Shown here piece after piece: positions 60,815-64,000 of a stretch of 64,000 nt of DNA. The notes under the pieces are model-generated. The model was not told the origin of the DNA, searched no databases, and worked only from the letters and a program-made list of their open reading frames with translations. Made by a program: the position numbers and the translations under genes. Within the stretch, counting starts at the first letter, position 1; every line of letters starts with the position of its first letter. Origin of the DNA: Planctomycetota bacterium (lineage in GTDB: Bacteria; Planctomycetota; PLA2; JAEUHO01); the NCBI GenBank assembly GCA_028281445.1, contig JANQJW010000007.1, positions 1 to 64,000 of the forward strand, read 5' to 3'.

Positions 60815-63664
60815 CTACGCGGGTTCGACCCGCACCGCGGCGTACTTGAACGACGGGATCTTGCCGATGGGATCCAACGCGTCCGTCGTCAGCAGGTTGC
60901 CGCAGGCCTCGCGGAAGCCGAACGGGATGAACACGCTGCCCTTGCTGGTCTTCTTGGACGCCTTGGCCTTCACGCGGATCGAGTTGCGCCGCGTCGTGAG
61001 CGTCACGAAGCCGCCGTCCTCCACGCCGAGGGCGGCGAGGTCGTCGGGGTGGATCTCGCACGCCGCTTCGGGGCGGATGGCGTCGAGCGCCTTCGTGCGC
61101 CGCGTCATCGAGCCCGTGTGCCAGTGCTGGAGCGAGCGACCCGTGTTCAGCACGAACGGGTACTCCTCGCTCGGCAGCTCGGCCGGCGGGATGGTCTCCG
61201 CCGGGGAGAACGTGCCGCGGCCGGAAGGCGTCGGGAAGCCGTCGCCGAACAGCACGACCTCGCCGTCGCTGTTCTCGGGATCGTCGCAGGGCCACAGCTT
61301 GCCGGGACCGCCGAGCCACTTGTGCTCGAGGTTGGCGTAGCTGTCGTTGAGGCTCACGAACTCGTCGAACACATCCGACGCACTCGCGTACTCCTGCGGG
61401 TAGCCCATGCGCGTCATGACGTCGCACAGGATCTTCCAGTCGACCCGCGCCTCGCCCGGCGGCTCGAGCACGCTGTTGCCGAGCTGTACGCGGCGATCGG
61501 TGTTCGTGTACGTGCCGTTCTTCTCGAAGTAGCTCGACGCCGGAAGGATGACGTCGGCGGCCTCGGCCGTCTCCGTCAGGAAGATGTCCTGGACGACCAG
61601 GAAGTCGAGGCCGAGGAACGCATCGCGCACGTGGGCGACGTTCGGATCCGAGATGAACGGATTCTCGCCCATGATGTACATGCCCTTGAGCTTGCCGTCC
61701 GCGGCGGCGTGGGCGATCTCGACGACGGTCAGGCCCGGGTTCGGGTCGAGCTCGACCCCCCATGCCTTCTGGAACCGATCGCGTGCAGCCGGGTCGTCCA
61801 CCGGTGCGTAGTCCGGGAAGACCATCGGGATCAAGCCCGCGTCGCTCGCGCCTTGCACGTTGTTCTGCCCGCGCAGCGGATGCAGGCCCGTCCCCGGGCG
61901 CCCGACGTTGCCCGTCATCAGACACAGCGAGATGACCGAACGGGCGTTGTCCGTGCCGTGGACGTGCTGCGAGATGCCCATGCCCCAGAACACGATCATC
62001 GCGTTGGCCTTGCCGATCGTGCGGGCGAGTTCGCGGATGCGCTCGGGCTCGATGCCGCAGATGGGGGCGGCCATTTCCGGCGTGTACTTCTTCACGACCT
62101 CCTTGAGCGCGTCGAAGTTCTCCGTGAACTGCTCGATGTAGGCCGTGTCCTGCAGGTCTTCTTCGATGATCACGTGCATCAGCGCGTTGTAGAACGTGAC
62201 GTCCGAGCCCGGCTTGATGCGATAGAAGTCGCCGTGGTCGGCGAGCTCCGGGCGGAACGGGTTGACGATCACGAGCTTCGTCCCGTTCGCCGCGGCTTCC
62301 TTGAAGAACGTGGCCGCAACGGGATGGTTGTCGGTCGTGTTGGTGCCCGTGATCAGCGCGACATCGGAGTTGGCGACGTCGCCGTAGACCGTCGTGACGG
62401 CGCCGGAGCCGATCGTCTCGAGCAATGCGGCCACGCTGGACGCGTGGCAGAGGCGCGTGCAGTGGTCGACGTTGTTCGTTCCGAAGACCGCGCGCATCAT
62501 CTTCTGGAAGAGATAGGCTTCTTCGTTGGAGCACTTCGCGCTGCCGAAGCCCGCAAGCGCGCCGGGGCCGTGCGTGTCGCGGATGCCCGTGAGCTTGCTC
62601 GCCACGAGATCGAGCGCCTCGTCCCACGTGGCTTCGCGAAACGCCGACAGCGCCTTGTCGTAATCGTCGTAGAGGCGCTTCTTGCGCTGGCCCTTGCCCT
62701 TGCCTTGCATGTGCTCGGTCAGGAGCTGCTTCGGGTAGTGCTCGTCCTTGCGGATGAGCGGCTTGGTCAGGCGGTGGGGGTGCGTTGCGTAGTCGAACCC
62801 GTAGCGCCCCTTGACGCACAGGCGGCCGTCGTTGGCACTCGGCGCGCGGCCTTCCGCGTAGACGACCTTGTTCTCCTTCTCCTCGACGAAGTAGGAGAGC
62901 GCGCAGCCGACGCCGCAGTACGGACAGACGCTCTCGATCTCCTTGAGCGCTTCCTGGGGCTTCGGCTCGACGGTGATGACCTTGTTCGTGAGCGCGCTGG
63001 TCGGACACGACGTGACGCACTCCCCGCACTCGACGCACGTGGAGCTGCCCATCGGATTGTCGAGATCGAAGCTGATGCGGGTGTCGTAGCCCTTGCCCGT
63101 GCGGCCGATGACCATGTTGTGCTGGATGTCGTCGCATGCGCGGATGCAGCGGTCGCACAGGATGCACGCCTGGTGGTCGACCTCGATCACGGCCGAGGAG
63201 GCGTCCGCGGGGCGGCTGTTCTGCCTGGGCCAGCGCGATCCGTCGACGCCGTACTCGCGCGCGAGGTCGAAGAGCTCGTCGTCGCCGGTCCCCGCGTCGC
63301 GTGCGCTGCCCTCGGGCTGGTCGGCCATCAGCAGCTCGGTCAGGACCTTGCGGTTGCGCTGCACGGTCTCGGAGCTCGTCTTGACCTTCATGCCGTCTTC
63401 GCAGGCCCGCGTGCAGGACGGCACGAGCGTCCGCGCGCCCTCGACCTCCACGACGCACATGCGGCAGACGCCGATGGGCTCCATGCGCTCGTCGTGGCAG
63501 AGCACGGGCACGGGAATTCCCTGTTCGCGCGCGGCCTGCCAGATCGTGTAGTGCTCCGGGACGGTGACCTCGCGGCCGTCGATCTCCAGCGTCACGGTGC
63601 CCTTGGGCAGCGCGCGAGCGCGTGCCTTGGCGGCTTCCGTGATGAGCGGCGGCGGTGTGTTCAT
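60815..63664 (-). CDS. Formate dehydrogenase catalytic (alpha) subunit, Cys type
   Basis: A 949-aa Mo/W-bis-MGD oxidoreductase. N-terminus: a 2Fe-2S ferredoxin domain (V-L-C-H-D-E-R, C-R-M-C), then two 4Fe-4S motifs (C-I-L-C-D-R-C, C-V-E-C-G-E-C), then the catalytic 4Fe-4S motif C-P-Y-C-G-V-G-C. The active-site residue aligned with selenocysteine is Cys406 in C-T-R-L-C-H-A-S-S. The layout is that of NAD-linked or ferredoxin-linked cytoplasmic FDHs, but no beta/gamma or diaphorase subunit is present here. Start 63664 has an AGAGG site and lies 8 bp after the AOR stop. Metal choice inferred from neighbours. Confidence 0.93.
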   Translation of the reverse strand: MNTPPPLITEAAKARARALPKGTVTLEIDGREVTVPEHYTIWQAAREQGIPVPVLCHDERMEPIGVCRMCVVEVEGARTLVPSCTRACEDGMKVKTSSETVQRNRKVLTELLMADQPEGSARDAGTGDDELFDLAREYGVDGSRWPRQNSRPADASSAVIEVDHQACILCDRCIRACDDIQHNMVIGRTGKGYDTRISFDLDNPMGSSTCVECGECVTSCPTSALTNKVITVEPKPQEALKEIESVCPYCGVGCALSYFVEEKENKVVYAEGRAPSANDGRLCVKGRYGFDYATHPHRLTKPLIRKDEHYPKQLLTEHMQGKGKGQRKKRLYDDYDKALSAFREATWDEALDLVASKLTGIRDTHGPGALAGFGSAKCSNEEAYLFQKMMRAVFGTNNVDHCTRLCHASSVAALLETIGSGAVTTVYGDVANSDVALITGTNTTDNHPVAATFFKEAAANGTKLVIVNPFRPELADHGDFYRIKPGSDVTFYNALMHVIIEEDLQDTAYIEQFTENFDALKEVVKKYTPEMAAPICGIEPERIRELARTIGKANAMIVFWGMGISQHVHGTDNARSVISLCLMTGNVGRPGTGLHPLRGQNNVQGASDAGLIPMVFPDYAPVDDPAARDRFQKAWGVELDPNPGLTVVEIAHAAADGKLKGMYIMGENPFISDPNVAHVRDAFLGLDFLVVQDIFLTETAEAADVILPASSYFEKNGTYTNTDRRVQLGNSVLEPPGEARVDWKILCDVMTRMGYPQEYASASDVFDEFVSLNDSYANLEHKWLGGPGKLWPCDDPENSDGEVVLFGDGFPTPSGRGTFSPAETIPPAELPSEEYPFVLNTGRSLQHWHTGSMTRRTKALDAIRPEAACEIHPDDLAALGVEDGGFVTLTTRRNSIRVKAKASKKTSKGSVFIPFGFREACGNLLTTDALDPIGKIPSFKYAAVRVEPA

Positions 63665-63672
63665 CGGAACCT

Positions 63673-64000
63673 CTAGGTCGCGAGCCAATCAGCCAGTCCG
63701 AGGGCAGCGGCGCGATCCCGCGGCACCCGGCCCTCGTCGGTCCAACCGCGTGCGCGGTAGTAGCTTGCGATCATACGGTCGAGATCGGGGCGGCTCAACG
63801 AAGCCCCCCGGGAGGCGCCGTCCGCCCCTGCGTCGTCACCCAGCGGCTCGCTCAGAAAGCGCGCCGGGAGCGTGTCTTCAGCGCGCGTCCAGCCTTCGCG
63901 CTCGTTGTAGATCTTCTTCACGGTCACAATGCGCTCGGCGGTCTCGCGCAGCTCCTCCGTGGTGACGTTCCAGCCCGTGACCGCCGCGAGCATTACCGCG
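63673..64000 (-). CDS. Aldehyde:ferredoxin oxidoreductase, C-terminal end (cut by right edge)
   Basis: The frame is open to the window's right edge; only the last ~108 residues are seen. The pattern A-A-V-T-G-W, then E-R-I-V-T-V-K-K-I-Y-N-E-R-E-G, D-T-L-P-A-R-F, and Y-Y-R-A-R-G-W-T-D-E-G with final L-G-L-A-D matches the C-terminal domain of the AOR family. Well-studied members are tungstopterin enzymes that oxidise aldehydes to acids. Iron-sulfur and cofactor residues lie beyond the edge. The first gene of the tungsten cluster seen here. Confidence 0.85.
   Translation of the reverse strand, partial: AVMLAAVTGWNVTTEELRETAERIVTVKKIYNEREGWTRAEDTLPARFLSEPLGDDAGADGASRGASLSRPDLDRMIASYYRARGWTDEGRVPRDRAAALGLADWLAT

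Noticed and set aside
61049-63676. An 875-residue plus-strand open frame opposite the formate dehydrogenase
   Set aside because: Exactly antisense to a gene with clear Fe-S and catalytic motifs; composition (Val/Arg/Asp/Leu-rich) is that of a shadow frame.

Overview
The window is a high-GC, gene-dense bacterial chromosome segment with no tRNA, rRNA, insertion sequence, phage gene or CRISPR array that I can see. The best guess is a planctomycete or close relative. Supporting this are a YTV-type tyrosine/valine repeat surface protein, five very large exported proteins built from carboxypeptidase-regulatory-like (CPR) beta domains, a DUF1573 lipoprotein, a secreted squalene-cyclase-like toroid protein and many small lipoproteins. 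This is inference from gene content; no marker gene was placed on a tree.

Layout. 1-7 kb: end of an alpha/beta hydrolase, a lipoprotein, trpS, metG, a hydrolase fused to a thioredoxin-like domain, and a LexA-like fold without its serine. 7-16.7 kb: a DPP-IV peptidase, rpsD, the YTV protein, a secreted TPR gene interrupted by an in-frame TGA, a half-size TauE, a GPP34 protein, SDR threonine dehydrogenase, an ECF sigma/anti-sigma pair and a LysR regulator. 16.7-23.8 kb: two overlapping CPR giants plus two lipoproteins. 23.9-33 kb: a FabL-type reductase, a diguanylate cyclase, a PASTA protein, a SprT-like protein, two STAS proteins, folB-folK and an ATP-grasp ligase. 33-48 kb: a TolB-like propeller, a DUF697 membrane protein, the 1276-residue CPR protein, cystathionine beta-synthase, an HPt/response-regulator pair, hemH, a QW-motif toroid protein, a HEAT protein and two paralogous IPT/TIG lipoproteins.

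48.3-50.05 kb is the most unusual part. Three tandem, separately transcribed units each encode a tiny lipoprotein whose mature part is a period-three cysteine repeat. Each unit has its own -10-like box, a stem-loop placed at the predicted 5' end of the transcript, an identical GGGAG ribosome site and its own strong intrinsic terminator. 50-57.9 kb: a fatty-acid desaturase, an esterase, two more CPR proteins and a small membrane protein whose frame breaks.

The right end (57.9-64 kb) is a coherent tungsten module on the minus strand. A tungsten-type aldehyde:ferredoxin oxidoreductase (cut by the window edge), a formate dehydrogenase catalytic subunit and a complete TupA-TupB-TupC tungstate ABC transporter lie head to tail with almost no spacing, so cofactor-metal import and two likely tungsten enzymes appear co-expressed.

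Two short interspersed repeat families occupy gene ends. R1 has four loci built from a palindromic unit of about 26 bp, always just downstream of a stop codon, and once supplying the stop codon of hemH. R2 has two loci with a shared terminal sequence. Several convergent gene pairs share one CTAG as both stop codons.
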